From Streptomyces roseolus (GTDB lineage: Bacteria; Actinomycetota; Actinomycetes; Streptomycetales; Streptomycetaceae), in assembly GCF_014649855.1 (NCBI RefSeq), contig NZ_BMTV01000022.1, forward strand, positions 62,001 through 126,000: a stretch of 64,000 bases of DNA, written 5' to 3'. The position numbers were made by a program, and so were the translations under genes. The notes under the pieces were generated by a model. The model did no database searches. It was not told the origin of the DNA and worked only from the letters and a program-made list of their open reading frames with translations. Shown in pieces: positions 56,270-64,000 of this stretch; the stretch's first letter is position 1; the number at the start of each line of letters is the position of its first letter.

Positions 56270-57244
56270 CTAGGCCATGAACCTGGCCCATTCGTCACCA
56301 GTCTTCCAGCGCCTTTCCTCGGCATCCCAGCCGGGGCGCGTAACTACCTTCCGTACTTTCTCACTATAAATCTCTTCTCCCCACAACCTCCCTGGGCCGG
56401 TACCTCCAAACGGTGCCACCTCGTGGAAATATCCGGCAATGGGCAGTAGCCGAGGTTCCTCCCACGCCAGCCGACGCATGAGGCTCGTCATGAAACTCAA
56501 CAAAGGCGCCGTTCTGTCATCCCGGATCATATGCGTCATGGCATAGGAGTCAGGCATCGACATGGCCTTCTTGATAATGCTCCAGTCACCTGAGCGCACC
56601 TGCCGGCTAACCCACGGCATTTTCACAGGATACCAGGTGGCGAGGTCAGCAACGCACACCATGTCCAGCATCTCCCTTGGGTGACTCAGCTCCTGAATCC
56701 CCTTATGCAGGGCATTATCTACGTTGCGAATCGGGTCGGAGTTTTCCCCTTTCCACTCGTGAGAGTGGGCTAGAACACCATAGATCGGCGTGCCAAACAG
56801 TTCCCTATAAGGAGTCCCCCGCCTCGGTGCCGTGATCTTTCGCACGATGGCGGCAGTGCGTGCAGCTTCAGCCAAATGCTTGGCCTTCAACGTGTTCTTG
56901 CACTCAAAGGCCGCTACCACTCCGTCAGCGAGATAGGTCTTCACCTCGTTGTCCACCAGGAATTTCGGGTAGAACGGCGAGAGGATCAACACGTCGATCT
57001 GGGGACTGATCTCAGGCGCGCCATTCGGATCCACCCCCCGGTGCCTGGCACTGAGAATTCTTCCCTTAGTTACGACGTGGTAGCCCTCCGGAAGCCATTG
57101 TTCCAGCACTATGCGAGCCCAGTTAGCCTCGCCTTCGTCCCCAGACGTGCCGTGGTCGTCATTTCGCTTGCGGATGCGCTGGTACTCGGAGGCCAAACGA
57201 GCTGCGGTCTGCTCGAAGAAGTCTTCTAGGTCGTGAGTGCTCAC
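56270..57244 (-). CDS. DUF6602-like PD-(D/E)XK nuclease-fold protein (moron)
   Basis: The protein is 324 aa from GTG 57244 after CAGGGGGGCTC. The core reads SPQIDVLILSPFYPKFL then VVAAFECKNTLKAKH: the D...ExK arrangement of restriction-endonuclease-like folds. GVLAHSHEWKG follows, as in DUF6602. GC is lower than flanks. It is a minus-strand insertion in the tail block; a defence role against other phages is plausible, unproven. Confidence 0.7.
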   Translation of the reverse strand: MSTHDLEDFFEQTAARLASEYQRIRKRNDDHGTSGDEGEANWARIVLEQWLPEGYHVVTKGRILSARHRGVDPNGAPEISPQIDVLILSPFYPKFLVDNEVKTYLADGVVAAFECKNTLKAKHLAEAARTAAIVRKITAPRRGTPYRELFGTPIYGVLAHSHEWKGENSDPIRNVDNALHKGIQELSHPREMLDMVCVADLATWYPVKMPWVSRQVRSGDWSIIKKAMSMPDSYAMTHMIRDDRTAPLLSFMTSLMRRLAWEEPRLLPIAGYFHEVAPFGGTGPGRLWGEEIYSEKVRKVVTRPGWDAEERRWKTGDEWARFMA

Positions 57245-57314
57245 GAGCCCCCCTGGCGTCTGCTGGACTCTTGGGAGCCCCAGGCATGGCTCCAGCCGCC
57301 CCCATGAAAAAGGC

Positions 57315-57359
57315 GGCCCGGCGGTACTGCCCCCGGGGGATACCCACGGGCGCCGGGCC
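57315..57359 (-). terminator. Terminator of the minus-strand membrane protein gene
   Basis: GGCCCGGCG (57315-57323) pairs with CGCCGGGCC (57351-57359), and an A-run at 57307-57311 gives a T-run on the minus strand. Confidence 0.8.
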
Positions 57360-57410
57360 TCACCCACGCACGCCATATCGGCGCGGGCTGGGGTTGATCA
57401 TACTCAGAAC

Positions 57411-58070
57411 CTACTGTGCTGGCCACACGGTGAGCCTGACTCCGAAGTACTCACTTCCCGCCTCCGTGATCTCCATCAGGCCCACTGTTCCCGTCTCGGA
57501 GATCACGCAGATCTTGTCACCCTTGAGAAGCTCGTACTGGTTGAGCTTTGACGTGTATCGGGTCGCATTCTTGCATTCCGCCAGAGAATCCGACTCGTCC
57601 TCGATCAGCCTGGCACCCCTACCTGTCATCACGCTGTTATAGAAGTCGTCCCACCAGACTTCCAGCCCTTGCCCTTTTGGGTCCAGCTCACGTGGTCGCA
57701 CAGGGTTGTCGTCCAGGTTGAAGCCGTAGTCCTCTACGAGATCGAACTGCGTCGAGCGGGCCGCCGGCGGCTTGGCGGCTTTCGAAGGCGTAGCTGGCAA
57801 GGACGAAGATTCCGACGCCGGAGCAGCACTCTCCGACGGACTGAGGGTCGTCGCCCCCTCTGGGGTCTGTGTGGGCGATTCCCCAGCCGGAGGGGCGACC
57901 TGGGTGGGCCCTGCTCCTCGCGACGGCGACGAAAGCCCGTACGCAAAGATCGAAACCAGAGCAGCGATCCCTGCCAACAGGGTTCCCACGGCAGTGGCGA
58001 TAGCCGCGATCTTGCCCCAGTCTCGCCCGTTCCCTGGCGACTCGCCCGCCCCAGATGTCCCACTGCTCAT
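57411..58070 (-). CDS. Membrane-anchored extracellular protein (moron)
   Basis: The protein is 219 aa from ATG 58070 after a G-run. One membrane helix (IAAIATAVGTLLAGIAALVS) follows a short cytoplasmic start. Residues 50-105 are a Pro/Ser/Thr linker. The outer domain has two Cys (SLAECKNATR; DKICVISE) and ends GVRLTVWPAQ. Lysogenic conversion or exclusion at the surface is inferred. The gap 58071-58241 has no gene. Confidence 0.7.
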   Translation of the reverse strand: MSSGTSGAGESPGNGRDWGKIAAIATAVGTLLAGIAALVSIFAYGLSSPSRGAGPTQVAPPAGESPTQTPEGATTLSPSESAAPASESSSLPATPSKAAKPPAARSTQFDLVEDYGFNLDDNPVRPRELDPKGQGLEVWWDDFYNSVMTGRGARLIEDESDSLAECKNATRYTSKLNQYELLKGDKICVISETGTVGLMEITEAGSEYFGVRLTVWPAQ

Positions 58071-58241
58071 CTGCCCCCCTGGACCGGTCACGCAGGCTCG
58101 CCTGTTGCTGCCTGAAACGCATCGCCCGCAACTTCGGTTCCCTGCCCGCCGCTTGGCTTCGGCCTGCTTCCCAGCAGCCACCGCTTCCACACCCTGGCGT
58201 ATCAACGCCTTTGGAGGCAAAGCAACTTGAAAGGTTGGACA

Positions 58242-58742
58242 ATGGCCTCTAGCAACGGCCTCGGCCCTGACTACGACATCTCGTCGGCCCTTACCCCCGT
58301 GGACCTCGCGGCCGGCAACAACACGGGCCATCGCCTCAACATGACCAACGTCAAGAGCGTCGACATCGTCCTGCTCAAGGCAGCGGGCACGGCGGGCCAG
58401 AACCCGGTGATCACCCTGAAGTCGCACACCGCGAGCACCGGCGGCACCACCTCGAACCTCGCCGTCATCACCGAGTACCACCACAAGAGCGAGGCGACCC
58501 TCGACGGCGACGAGACCTGGACGCGGGTGACGCAGGCGGCGGCAGCGACGGTGACCGGCGTGGCCGACAACGAGCAGATCATCGTCATCAACGTGCGCGC
58601 GGACCAGCTTCCGCAGACGGACAACTACCTGAGCGTCGACATCGCCGACCCGGGCGCCGCAGCGCAGCTCGGCGGCGCGTTCTACATCATCCACAAGCAC
58701 GACAAGGGTGAGCCGACGTCCTTCCCGGCCCCGCTGAGGTAA
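58242..58742 (+). CDS. Virion-surface-type protein, short paralogue
   Basis: The protein is 166 aa with TTGAAAGGTTGGAC before ATG. DYDISSALTPVDLAAGNNTG, PVITLKSHTASTGGTTSN, NYLSVDIADPG and EPTSFPAPLR. The next gene encodes the same protein with an extra domain. Likely head fibre, decoration or minor tail. Confidence 0.7.
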   Translation: MASSNGLGPDYDISSALTPVDLAAGNNTGHRLNMTNVKSVDIVLLKAAGTAGQNPVITLKSHTASTGGTTSNLAVITEYHHKSEATLDGDETWTRVTQAAAATVTGVADNEQIIVINVRADQLPQTDNYLSVDIADPGAAAQLGGAFYIIHKHDKGEPTSFPAPLR

Positions 58743-58749
58743 GGCGATC

Positions 58750-59571
58750 ATGTCCTCCACCAGCAGCCTGGGAGATTACGACATCTCCATCGGCCAGGCG
58801 CCGGTCAACCTCGCCACGGCCGGTTCGACGGGCAAGCGGATCAGCATGGCGCTCATCAGGAGCGTCGACGTGCTCATCCTCAAGGGCGCCGGCGCCGCCG
58901 ACGTCAACGAGCAGCAGACCATCAACCTCGGCAGCGCCACGGCCGGCACCATCACCATCACCTTCGACGGGCAGACCACCGGCAGCGTCGCGCACAACGC
59001 CGCAGCAGCGACGGTGCAGACGGCGCTGGAGGGCCTGTCGAACATCGCCCCCGGCGACGTCACGGTCAGCGGCGGGCCGCTCCCCGGCACCATCACCCTG
59101 ACGTTCGGCGGTCAGTACCAGGGCGTGAACGTCCCGCAGGTGACAGTCACACCGACGGGGCTGACGGGCGGCACGGTGACGGTCAACACCACGGTACAGG
59201 GCTCCAAAGAGGACCCGGTGATCACCCTGAAGTCGCACACCGCGAGCACCGGCGGCGTCTCCACGAACCTGCCGGTCATCACCGAGTACTACGTGAAGTC
59301 GGAAGCGACTCTCGACGGCGACGAGATCTGGACGCGGGTGACGCAGCCTGCTGCGGCGACGATCACGGACCCGGGCGGCGCCGGCGCCTCGGCCGAGTCC
59401 CAGCAGCTCATCGTTTTCACCGTCCGCGCCGACCAGCTCCCGGACGCCGACAACTACCTGAGCGTGGACATCGCCGACGTCGGCTCGACCGCCCAGCTCT
59501 GCTCGGTGGTCTACCTCCTCCACCGCCAGGACAGGGGGGACCCGACGTCCTTCCCTGCCCCGCTGAGGTGA
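58750..59571 (+). CDS. Virion-surface-type protein with inserted Ig-like domain
   Basis: The protein is 273 aa. Both ends match the 58242 protein (DYDISIGQAPVNLATAGSTG; PVITLKSHTASTGG; DPTSFPAPLR). Between residues about 50 and 155 lies an extra β-domain (TVQTALEGLSNIAPGDVTVS, then GTITLTFGGQYQGVN), a module found in many virion proteins. A clean domain insertion after gene duplication. Confidence 0.75.
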   Translation: MSSTSSLGDYDISIGQAPVNLATAGSTGKRISMALIRSVDVLILKGAGAADVNEQQTINLGSATAGTITITFDGQTTGSVAHNAAAATVQTALEGLSNIAPGDVTVSGGPLPGTITLTFGGQYQGVNVPQVTVTPTGLTGGTVTVNTTVQGSKEDPVITLKSHTASTGGVSTNLPVITEYYVKSEATLDGDEIWTRVTQPAAATITDPGGAGASAESQQLIVFTVRADQLPDADNYLSVDIADVGSTAQLCSVVYLLHRQDRGDPTSFPAPLR

Positions 59572-59577
59572 TGAGCG

Positions 59578-59901
59578 ATGTCCGACGAGATGGAGTTCTT
59601 CGCCCCTCGGCCGAACCTCGAAGAGGTCGTCAAGAGGGGTGACTACCGCGAGTCCCTCATTGCGATGAGGGATTTCGTCGCACACGAATTGGAAGGCAAT
59701 CGGTGCAAGACCTGCTACATGACGCAGATGCGCACCGGTGAGCTTTCCGCGCTTGTCCTGAGGCTCCAGAAGCTGATCGAGGACATTGCCGCTATATCGG
59801 ATCCGGATGGGGAGGTGGACGAATTTGACCGCCTCATCGCGAGGGAGGCTGATTGGTCATCAGCACCCCCGGATTTCCCACCTTCCACCGGCGGCCGTTG
59901 A
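59578..59901 (+). CDS. Terminase small subunit
   Basis: The protein is 107 aa. LEEVVKRGDYRESLIAMRDF, then SALVLRLQKLIEDIAAI fits the short actinophage small terminase that recognises the packaging site. Position just before and overlapping the large subunit supports this. Confidence 0.75.
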   Translation: MSDEMEFFAPRPNLEEVVKRGDYRESLIAMRDFVAHELEGNRCKTCYMTQMRTGELSALVLRLQKLIEDIAAISDPDGEVDEFDRLIAREADWSSAPPDFPPSTGGR

Positions 59902-61402
59902 TTTCAGCCTGGGGCGCGATGCCATCGAGCTCGCTGCCATGGCCGGCTTGGAGCTGGATCCGTGGCAGCAGTGGTTCCTGATCAACGCGTGTGCGCAGCG
60001 AGCCGACACATTCGTCAATCCATTCACGAAGAAAATGGAACGAATGTGGGCGGCCCGGGACGTCGGGCTCGTAGTAGCCCGGCAGAACGGAAAGGGAAGC
60101 ATTCTGGAGGCCCGCGAACTCGCGGGCCTCTTCCTTCCCCGCTTCAGCGAAAAAACGATCATTCACTCCGCCCAGGACTTCGCCACCTCGGGCGAGCACT
60201 TCAGGCGCGTCGCCGCCCTGATCCAGGACACCCCGGTCCTGAACAAGCAGCTCAAGGGCGCCTACGAGGCGAACGGCAAGGAGCGCATCGAGCTGAAGAA
60301 CGGCGCGCGGCTCCTGTTCAAGACGCGCACCAAGAAGCTCGGCCGTGGCTTCAGCCCCCAGCTCGTCGTCCTGGACGAGGCGATGTTCCTGGACAACGAC
60401 TCGATGATGGCCCTGCGGCCCACCCTGTCCGCCCAGCCGAACCCGCAGCTCTTCTTCACCGGCTCCGCCGGCCTGGAGGACGCGCACGAGTTCGGCATGG
60501 TCCGCCAGCGGGCGCTCAAGGCCCTCGAATCCGGCGACCTCGACCCCTACCTGTTCTTCGCCGAGTGGTCCGCCGAGGTCTGCAACGACTTCTGCCTGCC
60601 CGGCTGCGACGAGCACGACTCCCTCGACGACGAAGAGGTGTGGGCCAAGACCAACCCCGGCTACGGCATCCGCATCTCGTACGAGACCGTCGACAACGAG
60701 CGGCGAGCCGACCCCACCGGGGAGGCCTTCAAGGTCGAGCGCCTGTCGGTCGGGCGCTGGCCCGTCCAGGGCGACCAGTGGTCGGTCATCGACGAGAAGG
60801 CCTGGCGGGCCCGGCTCGACGAGAACTCCGAGGTCGAGGCCGGCAGCATCAAGGTGCTCGCCGTGGACGTCAGCCCCAACCGCGAGTTCTCGGCGGTGGC
60901 GGTCTGCGGATCCAACGGGCACTGCTTGCACGTCGAGATCACGTCCGGCGAGCTGAGCGTCGACCACCGGCCGGGCGTCGACTGGGTGGTCAGGCGGGTC
61001 AAGGAGATCTGGGACCAGGCCAAGCCGGACGCCGTCGTCATCGACAAGGTCTCCCAGGCCGGCTCCCTCATCGACCAACTGGAGCACCAGGGCGTCACCG
61101 TGATCTCGCCGACCACGGCCGAGTACGCCCAGGGGTGCGGGCAGTTCTACTCGGGGGTCCAGCCGCGCAGGGGCGAGGTCGCGGACATCGTCCACATCGG
61201 ACAGCCCACCCTGAATTCGGCGGTAGCCGGCGCAGACAAGCGCATGCTCGCCGACAAATGGGCCTGGGACAAGAAGACGTCGGCATCGGATATCACACCG
61301 CTGGTGGCGGCGACCCTGGCCGCTTGGGGCTACCGGAAAATCCTCTTCGAAAAGCCTAAAGCTGCCACGCCATTCTTCTATGCCGGATTGGACGACATAT
61401 GA
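59825..61402 (+). CDS. Terminase large subunit
   Basis: The protein is 525 aa using TTG 59825, seven bases after GGGGAGGTGG; no better start is in frame. The N-terminus (HQHPRISHLPPAAVDFSLG; LDPWQQWFL) is typical. ATPase: Walker A-like VVARQNGKGS, Walker B LVVLDEAMFLD. Nuclease part: KVLAVDVSPN and DAVVIDKVS supply acidic residues. It packages DNA into proheads. Confidence 0.92.
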   Translation: MTASSRGRLIGHQHPRISHLPPAAVDFSLGRDAIELAAMAGLELDPWQQWFLINACAQRADTFVNPFTKKMERMWAARDVGLVVARQNGKGSILEARELAGLFLPRFSEKTIIHSAQDFATSGEHFRRVAALIQDTPVLNKQLKGAYEANGKERIELKNGARLLFKTRTKKLGRGFSPQLVVLDEAMFLDNDSMMALRPTLSAQPNPQLFFTGSAGLEDAHEFGMVRQRALKALESGDLDPYLFFAEWSAEVCNDFCLPGCDEHDSLDDEEVWAKTNPGYGIRISYETVDNERRADPTGEAFKVERLSVGRWPVQGDQWSVIDEKAWRARLDENSEVEAGSIKVLAVDVSPNREFSAVAVCGSNGHCLHVEITSGELSVDHRPGVDWVVRRVKEIWDQAKPDAVVIDKVSQAGSLIDQLEHQGVTVISPTTAEYAQGCGQFYSGVQPRRGEVADIVHIGQPTLNSAVAGADKRMLADKWAWDKKTSASDITPLVAATLAAWGYRKILFEKPKAATPFFYAGLDDI

Positions 61403-61557
61403 CGACCCGCGAGGCGCTGTGCGCCATTCTTATGTCCATCCTGCTGCTCACCGCCGGTTTCTCCTGGCTCTTCGGTCCATACGGTCTGATCGGCGGCGGC
61501 GCTGCCTTGCTCGTGACGACGCTGTTCACCGACAGGAGGGAGGACGACGATGGCTAA
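61399..61557 (+). CDS. Small two-helix membrane protein
   Basis: The protein is 52 aa, ATGA-coupled to the terminase and overlapping the portal start. LCAILMSILLLTAGFSWLF and LIGGGAALLVTTLF are membrane helices. Similar mini-proteins sit in this spot in other Streptomyces phages; role unknown. Confidence 0.7.
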   Translation: MTTREALCAILMSILLLTAGFSWLFGPYGLIGGGAALLVTTLFTDRREDDDG

Positions 61558-63100
61558 GATCTGGTCCTCGCTCTTCAAGGGAAAGTCCGAGGAGGAGCGG
61601 CTGACTCTTGACGACCTCTATCAGCAGGTCGTCAAGTATCAGGGGCTGGAATACCCCGTTTCCCAGGGTGGGGGCGCCGGAGAGAATTACGAGGCTATCG
61701 AGCACGACTTCGAGGGCTATGTGCAGCATGCCTTCAAGGCCGACGGGATCGTCTTCGCCTGCATGGTCGCCCGCATGCGGCTCTTCTCGCAGGCCCGGTT
61801 CCAGTGGCAGAAGATGCAGGCCGGCCGGCCCGGTGACCTCTTCGGCACCAAGGAGCTGGGAATCTTCGAGGAGCCGTGGCCGGTCGGCGGCTCCACCATC
61901 GGGCTCCTGAACCGCGCCATCCAGCAGGCCGACCTCGCCGGGAACCACTACGTCGTCCGCGAGACGAGCGCCAGGGGCGCGGTCCCCGTGAGCCGGCTCC
62001 GGATCCTGCGGCCGAACTGGGTGCGCACGATCCTCACGGCCCCGCCCGACGAGGCCGTGCAGTCCGACATCGCCGGCTGGATCTACATGCCAGGCGGCCA
62101 CCCGGATCCCAGCCGGTGGAAGCTCTACGAGGTCGGCAGCAGCCGGTTCGCCCACTGGGCGCCCACCCCCGACCCCGAGGCGCAGTACAAGGGGATGTCG
62201 TGGCTGACCCCGGTCATCCGGGAGATCATGTCGGACAAGGCGGCGACGAAGCACAAGGGGAAGTTCTTCGAGAACGCGGCCACCCCCAGCTTCGCGATGA
62301 GCTTCAAGGAAACGGTCACCAACGACCAGTTCAAACAGTTCATTCGCACGATGCGGGAGTCGCACCAGGGCGCCGACAACGCCTACAAGCCGCTCTTCGT
62401 CGGCGGCGGCGCCGACATCACGCCCCTGATGTACGACCTGCGGCAGCTCGACTTCAAGGCCACCCAGGGCGCCGGCGAGACCAGGATCGCGGCAGCGGCC
62501 CGCGTCCACCCCGTCATCGTCGGCCTGTCCGAGGGGATGCAGGGCTCCTCCCTGAACGCCGGCAACTTCAAGGCCGCCAAGGACTCCTGGGCGGACGGCG
62601 AGATGCGCCCCCTGTGGGAGTCGATCTGCCAGGCGTACCGCCCGCTGGTCAGGGTCCCGGAAGGGGCCCGGCTGCACTACGACGACCGCCACATCTCCTT
62701 CCTCCGCGACGACATCGCGGAGAAGGCCAAGGTGCTCGCCCAGGAGGCGGACATCCTCCAAGGCCTGGTCATGCAGGGCTGGACCCAGGACTCGGCCATC
62801 GAAGCCCTCATGGAGAGCGGCTGCACCGGTGACTGGCGGAAGCTCAAGCACACCGGCCTGTTCAGCGTCCAGCTCCAGCCGCCGATGCCCGACGGCCCGC
62901 CGACCAAGGTCGTGGACCAGAACGGGAAGCCGGTCAAGCAGCAGCCGGCAGCCCCGGGCGCGAAGGCCGGGAAGCTCCAGCCCGCCACCGGCCCCGGCGC
63001 GGCCGGCCGCCCGGCGATCGGACAGCAGAGGCCGGGCGCCAAGCCCCCGGCACAACCGAAGGGATCCCGCGATGGCGACGACGCCTCCGAAGAAGCCTGA
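61550..63100 (+). CDS. Portal protein (HK97-type)
   Basis: The protein is 516 aa with AGGAGGGAGGACGACG before ATG. Portal features: YVQHAFKADGIVFACMVARM, HYVVRETSARG, MSWLTPVIREIMSD, KFFENAATPSFAM. A long Pro/Ala/Lys tail closes it. The ring is the DNA entry channel of the capsid. Confidence 0.92.
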   Translation: MAKIWSSLFKGKSEEERLTLDDLYQQVVKYQGLEYPVSQGGGAGENYEAIEHDFEGYVQHAFKADGIVFACMVARMRLFSQARFQWQKMQAGRPGDLFGTKELGIFEEPWPVGGSTIGLLNRAIQQADLAGNHYVVRETSARGAVPVSRLRILRPNWVRTILTAPPDEAVQSDIAGWIYMPGGHPDPSRWKLYEVGSSRFAHWAPTPDPEAQYKGMSWLTPVIREIMSDKAATKHKGKFFENAATPSFAMSFKETVTNDQFKQFIRTMRESHQGADNAYKPLFVGGGADITPLMYDLRQLDFKATQGAGETRIAAAARVHPVIVGLSEGMQGSSLNAGNFKAAKDSWADGEMRPLWESICQAYRPLVRVPEGARLHYDDRHISFLRDDIAEKAKVLAQEADILQGLVMQGWTQDSAIEALMESGCTGDWRKLKHTGLFSVQLQPPMPDGPPTKVVDQNGKPVKQQPAAPGAKAGKLQPATGPGAAGRPAIGQQRPGAKPPAQPKGSRDGDDASEEA

Positions 63101-63239
63101 CCCGAAGAAGAAGGCGGCCAAGAAGCCGCCCCCGAGCCAGAAGCCGAAGCCGGGCGAGGAGAAGCCGCCGGCCAAGGGCGCACCCCCGGCGAAGAAGGCC
63201 CCCGCCAAGAAGGCCCCGGCCAAGAAGCCGACGAAGTAA
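63072..63239 (+). CDS. Lys/Pro/Ala-rich histone H1-like mini-protein
   Basis: The protein is 55 aa, overlapping the portal end in another frame. It starts MATTPPKKPDPKKKAAKK and is repeats of KKA/KPP. It could bind DNA or be a head-internal protein. Low complexity limits certainty. Confidence 0.5.
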   Translation: MATTPPKKPDPKKKAAKKPPPSQKPKPGEEKPPAKGAPPAKKAPAKKAPAKKPTK

Positions 63240-63276
63240 CCGCACCACCGCAAAACAACTGAATAGGGAGAAGGAG

Positions 63277-64000
63277 ATGCAGAAGCATCTCTGCGTGCGG
63301 GACGTCGACTTCATGTTCGCGCCCCGTGATCAGAGCGAAGAGAGAGCAGGACCTGAAGAGCACGGCGACGGCAGGTCTCTCTCCGGGTATGCCGCTGTTT
63401 TCAACACCGCGACCGAAATCAACTCGTGGGAAGGAAAGTTCTCCGAGACGATCGCGCCCGGCGCCTTCCGGAAGACCCTGCGCGAGCGCACCCCGATCAT
63501 GCAGTGGGACCACGGCCGCGACACGCGCGTCGGCTCCACCCCGATCGGCGTCTACACCTCCCTCGTCGAGGACGAGCGCGGTCTCAAGGTGGAGGGGCGC
63601 CTCTTCAACAACCCCGTCGTCGAACCGGTACGGCAGGCGATCGAGGCCCAAGCCGTACGCGGCATGAGCTTCAAGTTCGCCGTCACCCGCGACCGGTGGA
63701 CGGACAACGCGGGCAACGTCGTGCGCGACCAGGAGCTGTACGAGCTTCTCTACGACGCCGGCGACCGAGGCCCCCTGACCCGGGAGATCCAGGAGGTCAA
63801 GCTCTTCGAGGCCGGCCCCGTCTCCACCCCGGCCTACAGCCAGACCTCGGTCGGCGTCCGCTCCGCAGACCTCACCGACGAGGACCGCGAAGCGTTCATC
63901 CAGGAATGCGTTCGGACCAGCTCCGACGAATGGCGCGTAGAGGAATTCCGCGCCGAAGAACTTCCCGACGAGTCGGTGGTCCCGGAAGAGGAGACCGACG
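63277..64000 (+). CDS. HK97-family prohead protease, 3' end outside window
   Basis: 241 codons are visible. GRSLSGYAAVFNTATEIN, ETIAPGAFRKTL, PIMQWDHGRD (catalytic His) and AVRGMSFKFAV (catalytic Ser) identify the U35-type protease that cleaves scaffold and capsid protein. ACAACTGAATAGGGAGAAGG precedes ATG. The acidic C-terminus is cut by the window end. Confidence 0.92.
   Translation, partial: MQKHLCVRDVDFMFAPRDQSEERAGPEEHGDGRSLSGYAAVFNTATEINSWEGKFSETIAPGAFRKTLRERTPIMQWDHGRDTRVGSTPIGVYTSLVEDERGLKVEGRLFNNPVVEPVRQAIEAQAVRGMSFKFAVTRDRWTDNAGNVVRDQELYELLYDAGDRGPLTREIQEVKLFEAGPVSTPAYSQTSVGVRSADLTDEDREAFIQECVRTSSDEWRVEEFRAEELPDESVVPEEETD

Overview
The window looks like Streptomyces DNA (very high GC, strong G/C bias at third codon positions, GTG starts, a BldC-like regulator, an actinobacterial-type ATP-dependent DNA ligase). 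It contains the left end of a large prophage in its chromosomal setting. Bases 1 to about 1320 are host genes on the minus strand: a polysaccharide deacetylase lipoprotein, a small conserved protein and the severed C-terminus of a DNA ligase. The ligase homology stops abruptly at about 1322, where phage-like DNA begins, so this is read as attL. No integrase and no right end are present; the window stops inside the prohead protease gene.

Layout. About 1.4-7.0 kb: early genes on the plus strand (HicA-like protein, endonuclease VII, RecB/Cas4-type nuclease, TerD, BldC-like regulator, a candidate ssDNA-binding protein). 7.0-9.3 kb: the most striking cassette, three tandem Y RNA-like genes with a promoter, a terminator and a Ro60/TROVE gene; the middle Y RNA carries a circularly permuted tRNA mimic. 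9.3-41.8 kb: a long run of small plus-strand genes, most overlapping by 4 bases (ATGA/GTGA). These include a prim-pol primase, a DEDD exonuclease, DUF3310, a multi-HTH regulator, four DUF6197 paralogues, a RepA-like ATPase, many small Cys-rich proteins and a GIY-YIG-like protein. At least fourteen minus-strand single genes or pairs interrupt this run (secreted, membrane-anchored or unknown) and look like morons. A plus-strand DUF2079 membrane protein also looks acquired. 41.8-46.8 kb: a GGTCC repeat array, then a separate minus-strand operon (FtsK-like ATPase, DUF932 and small genes). 46.8-48.6 kb: an HNH endonuclease followed by about 1.5 kb of non-coding, compositionally odd DNA with several repeat families. 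48.6-59.6 kb: tail-fibre-like and other virion-surface genes, interrupted by two minus-strand morons, one a PD-(D/E)XK-like DUF6602 protein. 59.6-64 kb: head genes in the usual HK97-type order (small and large terminase, small membrane protein, portal, Lys-rich protein, prohead protease).

How the parts fit. Replication and recombination are spread over the early region (primase, RepA-like ATPase, exonucleases, endonuclease VII). Four of these proteins share a short FSQP peptide, which may dock them on one partner. The Ro60-Y RNA module would bind or steer RNA processing in the host. The morons probably serve the lysogen (surface change, exclusion, defence). Functions come from motifs read by eye; no database search was run.
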